DNA of 64,000 bases from Opitutia bacterium (lineage in GTDB: Bacteria > Verrucomicrobiota > Verrucomicrobiia > Opitutales > Opitutaceae): assembly GCA_016217545.1 (NCBI GenBank), contig JACRHT010000002.1, forward strand, positions 124,001 to 188,000, read 5' to 3'. Numbering within the stretch: the stretch's first letter is position 1; each line of letters starts with the position of its first letter. The notes below the pieces were generated by a model, which was not told where the DNA came from, made no database searches, and saw only the letters and a program-made list of their open reading frames with translations. This document shows positions 50,884-60,361 of the stretch, piece by piece. The translations under genes and the position numbers were made by a program.

Positions 50884-51369
50884 TCACGCCGCCGCGTGAC
50901 GACCCTCCTCCTCCGCAATGCGCGTGATGTGCCGCGCGAACTCCGCGTCCTCGCCTTCCAGCAGCTTGGGCAGCATGTCGCGAAAATCGGCGCGCCGACA
51001 CCACGCGCGCATGTAGTCCTCCCACGTTTGCCACAGGCGCGCCGCCTGCCGGCTCATTTCGTCCTCGTAGACGAGGATGTAGGACCGCTCGAAGAGCGCG
51101 ATGAGGATCTCGAACAGCACGTCCCGTCGTTCGATTTGCTCCGGCGTGAGTTTCTGCGGGATATGCGCCGAGGTCATGAGTCGCAGATCGGCGTGTTCGA
51201 GGACGAGCTTCAGGAACTTGTCGTAGTCATCGGCCAGCTGCAGATAAACCTCCTCGTCGTCGTTCATCCGCTCCTTTCGACGCTCCAGCACGTAAACGAT
51301 GATCGCCAGCGGCAGACCGACGATGGTGACCGCGTAGCTAAGCCCCTCGAGGATCTCCATCCAAGCCAT
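50884..51369 (-). CDS. Small membrane-anchored protein of unknown function
   Basis: A 161-residue protein with one N-terminal transmembrane helix (LSYAVTIVGLPLAIIVYVL) followed by a charged, helical cytoplasmic part with many Trp, Arg, Glu and Asp residues (EEVYLQLADDYDKFLKLVL, WQTWEDYMRAWCRRADFRDMLPKLL). Similar proteins with one helix and an acidic-basic helical part occur widely, but no function is known. It is downstream of the PhnD-like gene, in the same direction and 62 bases away. The ATG at 51369 is used; a second ATG lies three codons further. Confidence 0.75.
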   Translation of the reverse strand: MAWMEILEGLSYAVTIVGLPLAIIVYVLERRKERMNDDEEVYLQLADDYDKFLKLVLEHADLRLMTSAHIPQKLTPEQIERRDVLFEILIALFERSYILVYEDEMSRQAARLWQTWEDYMRAWCRRADFRDMLPKLLEGEDAEFARHITRIAEEEGRHAAA

Positions 51370-51431
51370 GCCACACCATGTTCGGAAAGCGAGGCCGGTC
51401 AAACGACCGCCCCCACCGACCGTCCGGCGGC

Positions 51432-52331
51432 TCAACGCGGGCGGCGCAAATACGCCGCCATCGACTCCGGTCCGGCGAGCGCGAGGATCGGCGCCCACTC
51501 GTTCGGGTCGGGCAGGCGGATCGCATCTGCCGTCTTGAATTCCGACCAGCCTGACTTCAGCGCCGCGAATGCGGCGGGGGACTTCTCCGGTAACCGCATC
51601 AGCGCCTGCCTCAAGGCGGCTCGCGTCTCGGCCGGAAGCGCTCTCCGCACCACGATCGGTCCGAGCGGAATCGCCGGCGATCGCCACAGCACGCGCAACC
51701 GCGCCGCGAGGGCGGGCTCGCGTTTCAGCTGCGCGTCGAACTCGGACTCCGCCAACGCCGCCAAGTCGGCATCTCCCGTGACGACCGCGTCGAGCGCCTT
51801 CGCGTGCGAACCGGCAAACCCGACGCGCGAGAACGCCTGCTCCGCGTCGGCAACGCCCCGCTGCGCCAACGCCAGGCGCGGCACGAGGTCACCGGTGGTC
51901 GATCCCGGAACAACGAGCGCCAAGCGCAAGCCGCGCGCCCACGCGGCGACATCGTCCCAGCTCCCGCCCTGGGCGCTCGGCGCGATGATGACAGTGTTGT
52001 AGCGTTCCGCCGCACGCGCCTTCGTGTCCAGCGCGACGATCGCTTCGGCACGCGCGTCCTTCGCTGCCGCGAGTGCCAGATAGCCGGCGGTGTTGATCAC
52101 GGCGCAATCAACTTCGCCCGCCTCCACCGCTGCCACCAACTCCCACACGCCGGGCAGCACGACCGCTGTCACCGTCTCTCCGAGTTCCCGCTCGAGGTAT
52201 TCCGCGACCGGGCGAATGGCGCCGATGCGGTCAACGGAACCATACTGGTAGGTTCCGAGGCGAAGCGAAGCGTCGGCGTGATCCGCACAAATCGCCACTC
52301 CCAGCAGCAGAAGAACGGAGCGGAGTTTCAC
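51432..52331 (-). CDS. PhnD-type periplasmic substrate-binding protein
   Basis: A 299-residue binding protein of the phosphate/phosphite/phosphonate (PhnD) family. The signal peptide is in LRSVLLLLGVAICADHADA; then LRLGTYQYGSVD, the hinge and ligand-binding parts (GEVDCAVINTAGYLALA, VVPGSTTGDLVPRLAL, SRVGFAGSHAKALDAVVTGDADLAAL) and the C-terminal WRSPAIPLGPIVV. No ABC permease or ATPase gene is nearby, so the partner is unknown. The start is a GTG at 52331. It lies 38 bases downstream of the RND pump gene. Confidence 0.85.
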   Translation of the reverse strand: MKLRSVLLLLGVAICADHADASLRLGTYQYGSVDRIGAIRPVAEYLERELGETVTAVVLPGVWELVAAVEAGEVDCAVINTAGYLALAAAKDARAEAIVALDTKARAAERYNTVIIAPSAQGGSWDDVAAWARGLRLALVVPGSTTGDLVPRLALAQRGVADAEQAFSRVGFAGSHAKALDAVVTGDADLAALAESEFDAQLKREPALAARLRVLWRSPAIPLGPIVVRRALPAETRAALRQALMRLPEKSPAAFAALKSGWSEFKTADAIRLPDPNEWAPILALAGPESMAAYLRRPR

Positions 52332-52369
52332 TCGCCCTAAGAACCGCCTCGCCGATTGGGCGGCAAGGC

Positions 52370-55300
52370 TCAATGCGTCGCGTTCGCCGCCACCGCCTCG
52401 GTCTCTTCCTGGATTTGCCGCGCCTTCACGAGTCCGTGCGCGCTGTGCTTGCCGGTAAACTTCACGCAAGCTTTGTCCATGAGAACGTAGACGACCGGGA
52501 TGACGTAGAGCGTGATGATGGTCGACAACATCAGGCCGCCGACGACCACGATGCCCATCGGATTGCGCGTCTCCGCGCCCGCGCCGTGCGCAAACGCGAT
52601 TGGCACCGCGCCCAGCACCGTGGAAATCGACGTCATCAGAATTGGACGAAAGCGGATCGTCGCCGCTTCGAACGCCGCTTCCGCGGCCCCGACGCCCTTC
52701 TCCACCTGGAGTTGGTTGGCGAACTCGACGATGAGAATGCCATTCTTCGCCACCAGGCCGATCAGCATGATCAGGCCGAACCGGGAAAATAGATTGTCCG
52801 TCATGGCCACACCCCAGAACCGCGTGCAATACAGCACGAGCAGGCCGCCCGCCACGGCGATGAACACGCCGGTGAAGATCGTCGCCGGGTGGATCCACGA
52901 CTCGAACTGCGCCGCGAGAATCAGGAAGGTGAACACGAGCGCGAGAGCGAACAGCACGATCGTGTCGTTGCCGCTCTCCACGAACTCCCGCGTCTCACCG
53001 TCCCACGCATAGGTGTAGGCGGCCGGCAGCAGCTGCGTCGCGGCTTCCTCCATGAACTTTACGCCGTCGCCGATCGTTTTTCCCTCGGCCATCTGGCCGG
53101 AGATCGTGACCGAGCGCAGACGGTTGAAGTGCGGGTAGCTCTCCGGCACCGTGTTCTCGGTCCAGCTCACGAGATTGCTGAGCTGCACCAGCACGCCGTC
53201 GGTGGAGCGCACATAGAGTCGCGCGAGATCGCTAGGCGTGGCGCGGTTCTCGTCGGTGACCTGCACGATCGCGTAATACTGCTGGTTGCCGCGCTGGAAC
53301 TCCGTGACGCGGCGGCCGCCGAGGAGCGATTCGAGCGTCGAGGCGATCGCGCTGATCGGCACCTTCAGATCCGCGGCCTTGGCGCGATCGATGCGCACGT
53401 CGAGCTGCGGCTTGGTCGGCGACGGATCGACGCGCGGCTGGATGAACATGCCGCTATCGCGCATGCGCCCGAGGAACTCGCCACCCAAACGCTGCAACTC
53501 CGCAAAATCGCTGCCGAGCAGCACGAACGCCACGCCGCTGCTGCCGCCGCGCGGCCCGCGGCCGAACGGCCGCACGGGGTTCACGACCGCCTGACCGCCC
53601 GTCACCTCACGCTGGAACTGCCGCCGCAGGTCGGCGACGACTTCCTGCGTTTTTCGCGAGCGTTCCTCCCACGGCTTCAGCGTCGCGAAGATGAACGCCC
53701 GCCCGCCATCGCCGGTGCGGTGAAACGTCCGTTCGATCTCCGGCACCTTCAGCACCATCTGCTCCATGTCGTAGGAGTAGGTGCGGAGATATTCCGGCGT
53801 CGCTCCGATCGGCGCGATGAGGTTGGCGGTGAAGATACCGCGATCCTCCAGCGGCGTCAGTTCGCGCTGGAGCTTGAAATACAACCCGATCCCGGTCGCC
53901 GTGAACAACAGCGCGCCGACGATCACGAGCGTCTGCGTGCGCATCGCGCGGCGCAGTGTGCGTTCGAAGGCACCATTGAGTTTCACGAACAGCGGCTCGG
54001 TCTTCTCGTAGAACCAGCCGTGTTTCGCGTGTCCGTCGACGACCTTCGTCTTCAACAGTCGCGAGCACAGCATGGGCGTGAGAGTCAGCGCCACGAAAGC
54101 GGACACCAGAACCGACACCGCCAGCGTAATACCGAATTCGAAAAACAGCCGACCGGTCTGGCCTGACTGGAACGCCACCGGCAGGAACACCGCTGCGAGC
54201 GTCAACGTCGTCGCGATCACCGCGAACGCCACCTGCCGCGCACCGAAGACCGCGGCGTGAATCGGGCCTTCGCCCTCTTCCATGCGCCGGTAGATGTTTT
54301 CGAGCATCACGATCGCGTCGTCGACCACGAGGCCCACGGCGAGAACGAGCGCGAGCAGGGTGAGCGTGTTGATCGTGAAATTCATCCAGCTCATCACGGC
54401 GAACGCGCCGATGATCGAGACAGGGATCGCCACCAGCGGCACCATCGTTGCGCGCCAGTCGCGGAGAAACAGGAAGATCATCAACACGACCAGAATCGAG
54501 GCCTCGTAGAGGGTCTTGTAGACCTCCTTCACCGAGCGATCGACGAACACGGAACTGTCGAAGCCCACCGAGACCGTGACGCCGTCGGGCAGGTCCTTTT
54601 CGAGTGAAGGAATCATCTCCTTCACGCCGTTGGCTACGTCGAGCACGTTGGCCTGCGCCTGCCGCAACACTTGAGCGCTCACGGTCGGGCGGCCCTTGAA
54701 ATAGCTCTCCGAGCGATACTCCTCCGCGCCCAGTTCCACCCGGCCGACGTCGGAGAACTTCACCTGATGGCCGCCGCGGGTGGCGAGCACGAGATTCTCG
54801 AACTCGCTGATCTGGGTCATTCTTCCCTCGATGCGCACGGGAAACTCGCGCGCCGACGATTCGATGCGTCCGCCCGGGATCTCGATGTTTTGCTGGCGCA
54901 GCGCGTTCTCGACGTCCGCGATCGTGAGGCTGTGGGCGGCGAGGCGATCGCTGTCGACCCACAGGCGCATGGCGTAGCGCGGGCCACGCACGCCGACCGA
55001 GCCGACACCGGGAATCGTCTGGAGGCGCTGGAGCGCAATGCGCTCCACCATCTCACGCACTTCGAGGCGGCTGTAGCGATCGGGGTTGAAGGCGAGCGTG
55101 ATGACCGGCGAAGAGTCGGCATCGGCCTTCGTCACCTGCGGCTCCTCGATTTCCTCCGGCAGACGCCCACGCGCGCGGCTCACGCGGTCACGCACGTCGT
55201 TCGCCGCGTCGTCGACACTGCGCCCGAGACTGAACTCGACCGTGATGCGGGAGACCTCTTCCTGCGAATCGGAACGGATCACGCGGATGCCGTCGATCGA

Positions 55301-55516
55301 CGCGATCTCGCGCTCCAGCGGCTCCGTGACCTTGGCCTCGACCACCTCAGCGGACGCGCCGCGATATTGGGTTTCGACGGTGACGATCGGCGAGTCGATC
55401 AAAGGATACTCGCGCACCGGCAGGCGTGCGAAGCTCAGCAATCCGACCAGCACCACGATGATCGAAGCCACGAGCGCGACAACCGGGCGCCGGATGGAAA
55501 TGTCGGAGAGAATCAT
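52370..55516 (-). CDS. RND-family efflux pump, inner-membrane subunit
   Basis: A 1048-residue proton-driven multidrug pump subunit of the AcrB/MexB type. Two repeats are visible, each with a periplasmic pore domain: the first begins DISIRRPVVALVASIIVVLVGLLSF. The proton-relay aspartates are in GLVVDDAIVMLENIYRRME, and the second repeat contains RFGLIMLIGLVAKNGILIVEFANQL. The gene follows the adaptor by 3 bases. No TolC-like outer-membrane gene is in the window. The substrate is unknown. Confidence 0.95.
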   Translation of the reverse strand: MILSDISIRRPVVALVASIIVVLVGLLSFARLPVREYPLIDSPIVTVETQYRGASAEVVEAKVTEPLEREIASIDGIRVIRSDSQEEVSRITVEFSLGRSVDDAANDVRDRVSRARGRLPEEIEEPQVTKADADSSPVITLAFNPDRYSRLEVREMVERIALQRLQTIPGVGSVGVRGPRYAMRLWVDSDRLAAHSLTIADVENALRQQNIEIPGGRIESSAREFPVRIEGRMTQISEFENLVLATRGGHQVKFSDVGRVELGAEEYRSESYFKGRPTVSAQVLRQAQANVLDVANGVKEMIPSLEKDLPDGVTVSVGFDSSVFVDRSVKEVYKTLYEASILVVLMIFLFLRDWRATMVPLVAIPVSIIGAFAVMSWMNFTINTLTLLALVLAVGLVVDDAIVMLENIYRRMEEGEGPIHAAVFGARQVAFAVIATTLTLAAVFLPVAFQSGQTGRLFFEFGITLAVSVLVSAFVALTLTPMLCSRLLKTKVVDGHAKHGWFYEKTEPLFVKLNGAFERTLRRAMRTQTLVIVGALLFTATGIGLYFKLQRELTPLEDRGIFTANLIAPIGATPEYLRTYSYDMEQMVLKVPEIERTFHRTGDGGRAFIFATLKPWEERSRKTQEVVADLRRQFQREVTGGQAVVNPVRPFGRGPRGGSSGVAFVLLGSDFAELQRLGGEFLGRMRDSGMFIQPRVDPSPTKPQLDVRIDRAKAADLKVPISAIASTLESLLGGRRVTEFQRGNQQYYAIVQVTDENRATPSDLARLYVRSTDGVLVQLSNLVSWTENTVPESYPHFNRLRSVTISGQMAEGKTIGDGVKFMEEAATQLLPAAYTYAWDGETREFVESGNDTIVLFALALVFTFLILAAQFESWIHPATIFTGVFIAVAGGLLVLYCTRFWGVAMTDNLFSRFGLIMLIGLVAKNGILIVEFANQLQVEKGVGAAEAAFEAATIRFRPILMTSISTVLGAVPIAFAHGAGAETRNPMGIVVVGGLMLSTIITLYVIPVVYVLMDKACVKFTGKHSAHGLVKARQIQEETEAVAANATH

Positions 55517-55519
55517 GAC

Positions 55520-56626
55520 TTACTCTCCGATGCGGAATTCCGGGCGAAGCGGACGCGGGTCGAGAACGGTGCCGGGGAAGATCATCAATCCGCCGACACC
55601 CGAGGCGACGACCGATTCGTCGACGCCGAGCGTGTCGGGCTTGAGGGGAATGATCTCAACGAGGCCGCGTTCCCGCAGTCCGAGCGTGACGGGCACCATT
55701 TCCGCGACCTGCTCGGCACCCTTTTTCCGCGCCACTATGATTTGCGTGCCCTTCGGCGTCGTCAGGATCGCGCCTTCCGGCACGGTGAGAACGTTGCGGT
55801 GCACCTGGAGCACGAGGTCGATGTTGGCAAACATGCCGGGTTTGAGGCCCGCGATCTCTTGGCCGATGTAGCCCTTGACCTGTGTCGAACGCGTCTGCCG
55901 GTCGATGACCGAGGCGACGAAATAGACCACGCCCTTGGCCCGCGCCTCGCCGGTCGGCGTCTGAGCACGCAGCAGGAACTCGGAACCTTGTTTCACGCGC
56001 TCGGCGAACCGTTCCGGAACCTGGAACTCCACCTTCATGCGGCTGAGATCGTCGAGCGTCGTGATGACCGTCGCGGCCGTGATGTAGTCGCCCGGGGAAA
56101 TCGTGCGCGCGCCGACGATGCCGTCGAAGGGCGCCTTGATTTCCGTCTTCGCCAAGCGCACGCGCAGCAGCTGCAATTCCGCTTCGGTGGAGGCATGTTC
56201 GGAGCGCATCCGATCGGCCTCGGCCTGGGACATCGACTTGGCCTGGGTGAGATCCTCGGAGCGCTTCAGATTCAGTTCGGCCAACCGGAAACGCGACTCG
56301 GCCTGCGCCGCCTGCGCGCGCAACTCCGCGTCGTCGACCCGCACGAGCACCTTGCCCTTGGACACGGTCTCGCCCTCCTCGAAGAGCACCGCGCGCACCT
56401 GACCGGAAACCTCAGCGCGAATTTGCGCCGTCTCGTTGGACGCGAGCGATCCTACGAGCGAGAGCGACTCGACAAGATCGCGCCGGGCAACGGTGACCAC
56501 CTCCACCGGCTGCTTGGCCTTGGCGGCACCCGCCACCGGACCGGCCGCCTCCTTCTTGGCACAGCCGGCCGCAATTAGGAACCAACCGGCACAGCCGGCA
56601 GCGAACAGTCGGGTAACGGGACGCAT
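55520..56626 (-). CDS. RND efflux periplasmic adaptor lipoprotein
   Basis: A 368-residue membrane-fusion protein that couples the pump at 52370 to an outer-membrane channel. The lipobox is AAGC at residues about 19-22 (WFLIAAGCAKKE). The lipoyl half-motif is VSGQVRAVLFEEGETVSKGKVLVRVDD, then a coiled-coil hairpin (QAAQAESRFRLAELNLKRSED and ASTEAELQLLRVRLAKTEIKAP), the FDGIVGARTISPGDYI lipoyl end, and beta-barrel segments. It is 61 bases downstream of gcvH and 3 bases upstream of the pump gene. Confidence 0.93.
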   Translation of the reverse strand: MRPVTRLFAAGCAGWFLIAAGCAKKEAAGPVAGAAKAKQPVEVVTVARRDLVESLSLVGSLASNETAQIRAEVSGQVRAVLFEEGETVSKGKVLVRVDDAELRAQAAQAESRFRLAELNLKRSEDLTQAKSMSQAEADRMRSEHASTEAELQLLRVRLAKTEIKAPFDGIVGARTISPGDYITAATVITTLDDLSRMKVEFQVPERFAERVKQGSEFLLRAQTPTGEARAKGVVYFVASVIDRQTRSTQVKGYIGQEIAGLKPGMFANIDLVLQVHRNVLTVPEGAILTTPKGTQIIVARKKGAEQVAEMVPVTLGLRERGLVEIIPLKPDTLGVDESVVASGVGGLMIFPGTVLDPRPLRPEFRIGE

Positions 56627-56687
56627 TCGCCCCGAAAGTCAGTCAAAAGCTCCCCTCAGGCAAGGGGGATTCTGTGAACACCGCGTC

Positions 56688-57071
56688 TCAGCCGGCGATC
56701 TTGGCGTAATCGTCGGACGAAAGCAGCGCGTCGGCGTCGGCGGGGTTCGCGAGCTTGAGCTTCAGAATCCACGCGTCGGTGTAGGGCGCGGTGTTCACCT
56801 TCTCCGGATTCGCATCGAGCGCCTTGTTGACCTCGAGCACCGTGCCGGCAACCGGCGCGTAGATGTCCGACGCGGCCTTCACCGACTCGACGACACCGAA
56901 AGTCTCGCCTGCTTTGAGCACCTTGCCGACCGCCGGGAGCTGCACGAACGTGATGTCGCCGAGGCTGCTTTGCGCATAGTCGGTGATGCCGACAAGCGCG
57001 GTGCCATCGGGTGCGACTTTGAGCCATTCGTGGGACTTGGCGTATTTGAGATCGGAGGGGATGTTGCTCAT
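56688..57071 (-). CDS. gcvH: Glycine cleavage system H protein
   Basis: A 127-residue lipoyl carrier of the glycine cleavage system. The lipoylated lysine is in VVESVKAASD at residue about 64; the lipoyl hairpin GDITFVQLPAVGKVLKAGETFG and the C-terminal PYTDAWILKLKLAN segment are typical. The start is ATG at 57071. It follows gcvT by 70 bases in the same direction; gcvP is not in the window. Confidence 0.96.
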   Translation of the reverse strand: MSNIPSDLKYAKSHEWLKVAPDGTALVGITDYAQSSLGDITFVQLPAVGKVLKAGETFGVVESVKAASDIYAPVAGTVLEVNKALDANPEKVNTAPYTDAWILKLKLANPADADALLSSDDYAKIAG

Positions 57072-57141
57072 GAGGGGAGTCGAGTGAGGGTGATCGGGAG
57101 AATTTCCTGCGAGGATGTCGTGCCGCGAACGCAGCGGACAA

Positions 57142-58239
57142 TCAATTTTTCTTCAGCGCAACAAACGGCGGCTTGACCAGCTGCAGCGCGAGCTTCGTTC
57201 CGCGAATATCGACGCTGAGCGCCTCCTTCGCGGCGGCCGCGTCGACGAGCGCAGAGCCGATGGCTTCATTGAGGATCGGTGAAAGCGTGCCGGACACGAC
57301 GCGCCCCACGGTGGCGCCGGCGGCGTTGAGCACGGGCGATTCCGCGCGGACGATGCGGCGATCGCCCGTTTTGAAAAACACGATCTTCTGCTTCGGACCG
57401 GCCGCTTTCTCAGCGGCGAGGACGTCGGAGCCGGTGAACGGGCCTTTGTCGAACTTCACGACCCAGCCGAGGCCGGCGGCGATGGGATTGATGTCCTGTG
57501 TGATCTCGTGGCCGTAGAGCGGGAAACCCGCCTCGAGGCGGAGCGAGTCGCGCGCGCCGAGACCCGCGAGTTCGAGCCCGAGCGGCTGGCCGGCGGCGTA
57601 GACGGCTTCGGCGAGCTTTTCGGTGTCGGCGGCGGCACAATAAAGTTCAACGCCGTCTTCGCCGGTGTAGCCAGTGCGGCTGATGATGCACTTCACGCCG
57701 GCGACCTCGCCGTCGGTGAAATGGTAATACTTCACGTCTGCGAGCACAGTCTTCGTGAGCGTTTGCACGATCTCGACGGCGCGCGGCCCCTGGATGGCGA
57801 GCTGGCCGTAGTCGTCCGAGCGGTTCGTGACGGTGCAGTTGAAGCCCTTGGCCTGTTCCTGCATCCACGCGATGTCCTTGTCGATGTTGCCGGCGTTGAT
57901 GCAGAGGAAGTAGTCGTCCGTGCCGCGCATGTAGACGAGCAGGTCGTCGACCACGCCGCCACTCGGGTAGCACATCGTGGTGTAGAGCACGCGGCCGGGG
58001 AAGAGTTTGCTGCAATCGTTCGAGACGAGGCGCTGGAGGAACTTGAGCGCGTCGGGACCTTTCACGTCGGCCTCGCCCATGTGGCTCACATCGAACAGGC
58101 CGGCGCGCTGGCGCACGGCTTTGTGCTCCTCGAGGATGCTCTTGTATTGGACGGGCATGTCCCAGCCGGCGAAGTCGACCATGCGGCCGCCATTCCGACG
58201 ATGAAACGCGTTGAGGGGAGTCGTTTTCGGAGCGCTCAT
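57142..58239 (-). CDS. gcvT: Aminomethyltransferase (glycine cleavage T protein)
   Basis: A 365-residue folate-dependent enzyme that releases ammonia from the lipoyl-aminomethyl arm and forms methylene-tetrahydrofolate. Key segments are DVSHMGEADVKGPDALKFLQ, YTTMCYPSGGVVDDLLVY, QLAIQGPRAVEI, RTGYTGEDGVELYC and GLGARDSLRLEAGFPLYGHEI. The ATG at 58239 gives the family N-terminus. A longer ATG-started frame upstream adds 24 unconserved residues. It is upstream of gcvH. Confidence 0.96.
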   Translation of the reverse strand: MSAPKTTPLNAFHRRNGGRMVDFAGWDMPVQYKSILEEHKAVRQRAGLFDVSHMGEADVKGPDALKFLQRLVSNDCSKLFPGRVLYTTMCYPSGGVVDDLLVYMRGTDDYFLCINAGNIDKDIAWMQEQAKGFNCTVTNRSDDYGQLAIQGPRAVEIVQTLTKTVLADVKYYHFTDGEVAGVKCIISRTGYTGEDGVELYCAAADTEKLAEAVYAAGQPLGLELAGLGARDSLRLEAGFPLYGHEITQDINPIAAGLGWVVKFDKGPFTGSDVLAAEKAAGPKQKIVFFKTGDRRIVRAESPVLNAAGATVGRVVSGTLSPILNEAIGSALVDAAAAKEALSVDIRGTKLALQLVKPPFVALKKN

Positions 58240-58364
58240 TGGGCCACTAAGCTCCGCGCGTCGCAGCCCGGCAAGGAAACTTTGACCCGTAGGGTAGTCA
58301 TTACGGCCCACAACCCCGGCTAAAAGAAATTGTGTGCCCCCCGGCCGCAGCCCACCTTGGCGCC

Positions 58365-59420
58365 ATGTTCGGCTTCGTCTTCGCGGTCCTGTTCACGCTC
58401 GGCATCTCCTTCTGGTGCTCGTTGCTGGAAGCGCTCGTGCTCAGCACCACCACCGCCGAGGTCGAAGCGCTGAAGCGCGCCAAGCCCGCGCGCGGGGCGT
58501 TGCTGGAGGGATTTCGCACGAACATGGAAGAGACGATCTCATCCATCCTCACGCTCAACACGATGGCGCACACCCTGGGCTCCGTCATCGTCGGCGCGCT
58601 CGGCGCGGATCTGTTCGGCCATGCCTCGCTGGGCTTCATCTCGGGCGGCATGACGCTCGGCATCCTCATCCTCTCCGAAGTCATCCCGAAGAACCTCGGC
58701 GTCGTCCACCGCCCTGCCCTGCAGCCGCACATCGTCTATCCGCTGCTCTGGATGACGCGGGTGCTGCGGCCGATCACCTGGCTCTGCAAGCAGGTCGTGA
58801 AGATCGTGGTCGGCAAGAAGGCGCTGCATCAACAGGCCGACCGCGAGATCATCCTGCTCGCCGAAAAGGGTGCGCAGGAAGGCACCCTTTCGCGCAGTGA
58901 ATCGAGCATCATCACGAACGCCCTTTCGCTCGACGACGTGCGGGTCGAGGAAATCATGACGCCACGCATCGTGGTGACGGCGCTGCCGCGCAATTCCACC
59001 GTGGGCGAAGTCTTCCGCGAATACCCGAACGTGCCGTTCGCCCGCATTCCTGTTTACGGCAAGAACCTCGATGACGTGGTCGGCTTGGTGCGACGCCGCG
59101 ACCTTCTGAAAGCGAAGGCCAACGACCAGGATTTCGAGCTCGTCGAGAAGCTCATGCAGGAGGTGCAGTTCGTCCCCGAAACCGTGACGGTCGCCCAAGC
59201 GCTACAGCAGTTCCTCAAGACGCATCAGCAGATCGCCGTCGTGGTCGACGAATTCGGCGCGACCACCGGCGTGCTCACCATGGAGGACATCATGGAACAC
59301 ATCCTCGGCAAAGAGATCTTCGAGAAGGACGACGTCGCCGTCGACATGCGCGAACTCGCCCGCGCCAAGTCGCAGAAGCTCACCCGCCCGCGCCGCGGCG
59401 AAACGCCAGGCAAATCGTAG
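58365..59420 (+). CDS. CNNM/CorC-type membrane protein (hemolysin family)
   Basis: A 351-residue protein with an N-terminal CNNM/DUF21 membrane domain of about four helices (FVFAVLFTLGISFWCSLLEALVLSTTTAEVE, TLNTMAHTLGSVIVGALGADLFG, LGILILSEVIPKNLGVVH) and a CBS-pair domain (VEEIMTPRIVVTALPRNSTVGEVFREY, FARIPVYGKNLDDVVGLVRRRDLLKA). It is missing the C-terminal CorC_HlyC domain (it stops about 30 residues after the second CBS motif). Relatives act in Mg2+/divalent cation transport. The ATG at 58365 directly precedes the first helix; a GTG at 58332 is an alternative. Confidence 0.88.
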   Translation: MFGFVFAVLFTLGISFWCSLLEALVLSTTTAEVEALKRAKPARGALLEGFRTNMEETISSILTLNTMAHTLGSVIVGALGADLFGHASLGFISGGMTLGILILSEVIPKNLGVVHRPALQPHIVYPLLWMTRVLRPITWLCKQVVKIVVGKKALHQQADREIILLAEKGAQEGTLSRSESSIITNALSLDDVRVEEIMTPRIVVTALPRNSTVGEVFREYPNVPFARIPVYGKNLDDVVGLVRRRDLLKAKANDQDFELVEKLMQEVQFVPETVTVAQALQQFLKTHQQIAVVVDEFGATTGVLTMEDIMEHILGKEIFEKDDVAVDMRELARAKSQKLTRPRRGETPGKS

Positions 59421-59475
59421 TCCGTCAGCACTTCCGTTAATTTTCACCGTTTTCCGCCCTCAGAATTTCCCGCCC

Positions 59476-60306
59476 GTGTCACTACTCGCCTTCTGGGTTC
59501 ACGACCTCAGCCCGTTTCTCATCCGCTTCGGCGACAACTTCGGCATCCGCTACTACGGCCTCGCTTATCTGCTCGGTTTCGTCGCGTGCGGCTGGCTGCT
59601 CCGCAAATATCATCAAGCGGGGCGGACGCCGCTGAACTTCGACGACGCGATGGACCTCGTGCTCGCCGTCGTCGTCGGCACGATCCTCGGGGGGCGACTC
59701 GGATACTTCGTGCTCTATCAACCGCACATCTTCGCGCACGATCCGCTCGCTCTGCTCCGGGTGTGGGAGGGCGGCATGGCGAGTCACGGCGCGTTCCTCG
59801 GCATCGCGCTCGCGCTCGCCTTCTACGCGCGCCGAAGGAAGGTCCCTTTCCTCCACCTGGGTGATCTCGTCGTCAGCACGGCCCCCGTCGGCCTGTTCCT
59901 CGGCCGCGTGGCCAACTTCATCAACGGCGAACTCTGGGGCAAGCCGAGCCGCGTGCCGTGGGCGGTGATCTTCCCGCACAGCGCCGAGCCCGGCATGCCG
60001 GCGCACCTGATCCTGCCGCGCCATCCTTCGCAGCTCTACGAAGCTGCGACCGAGGGATTGCTGCTGTTCGCGTTCGCGCAGTGGCGATTCTGGCAAACCG
60101 ACGTCGTGCGTCGCGAACCGGGGCGGCTGGCGGGCGAGTTCCTGGTCGCCTACGCGCTGGTGCGGATGTTCTGCGAACTCTTCCGCGAGCCCGACGCCGC
60201 GCTGATCCTCGGCCTGAGCCGCGGCACGTTCTACTCGTTCTTCCTGATCGTCGCCGGCCTCGCTCTCATCGCGCTTACTCGGCGACCCGCGACGTCCGCG
60301 AAGTAA
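59476..60306 (+). CDS. lgt: Prolipoprotein diacylglyceryl transferase
   Basis: A 276-residue inner-membrane enzyme that adds diacylglycerol to the lipobox Cys of prolipoproteins. Conserved features are IRYYGLAYLLGF, GGRLGYFVLYQ, WEGGMASHGAFLG (H103-equivalent), the signature GRVANFINGELWGKP and HPSQLYEAATEG. About seven membrane segments. The start is a GTG at 59476, 55 bases after the CNNM gene. Shared operon with that gene is possible. Confidence 0.95.
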   Translation: MSLLAFWVHDLSPFLIRFGDNFGIRYYGLAYLLGFVACGWLLRKYHQAGRTPLNFDDAMDLVLAVVVGTILGGRLGYFVLYQPHIFAHDPLALLRVWEGGMASHGAFLGIALALAFYARRRKVPFLHLGDLVVSTAPVGLFLGRVANFINGELWGKPSRVPWAVIFPHSAEPGMPAHLILPRHPSQLYEAATEGLLLFAFAQWRFWQTDVVRREPGRLAGEFLVAYALVRMFCELFREPDAALILGLSRGTFYSFFLIVAGLALIALTRRPATSAK

Positions 60307-60307
60307 G

Positions 60308-60335
60308 CAAAAAGGCGCGCCAATCGGCGCGCCTT
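60308..60335 (-). terminator. Terminator between lgt and glgC
   Basis: A perfect 10-base-pair stem (60312-60321 with 60326-60335, AAGGCGCGCC/GGCGCGCCTT) with a four-base AATC loop. On the minus strand it is followed by a T-run at 60309-60313, so it is a terminator of glgC; on the plus strand the T-run is short, so termination of lgt would be weaker. Confidence 0.85.
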
Positions 60336-60361
60336 CGGAGAATTCGCGGAGCCCGGCTAGC

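Noticed and set aside
58240-58330. Glycine riboswitch upstream of gcvT
   Set aside because: No GGAGAG-type aptamer pair is visible in the short leader on the minus strand.
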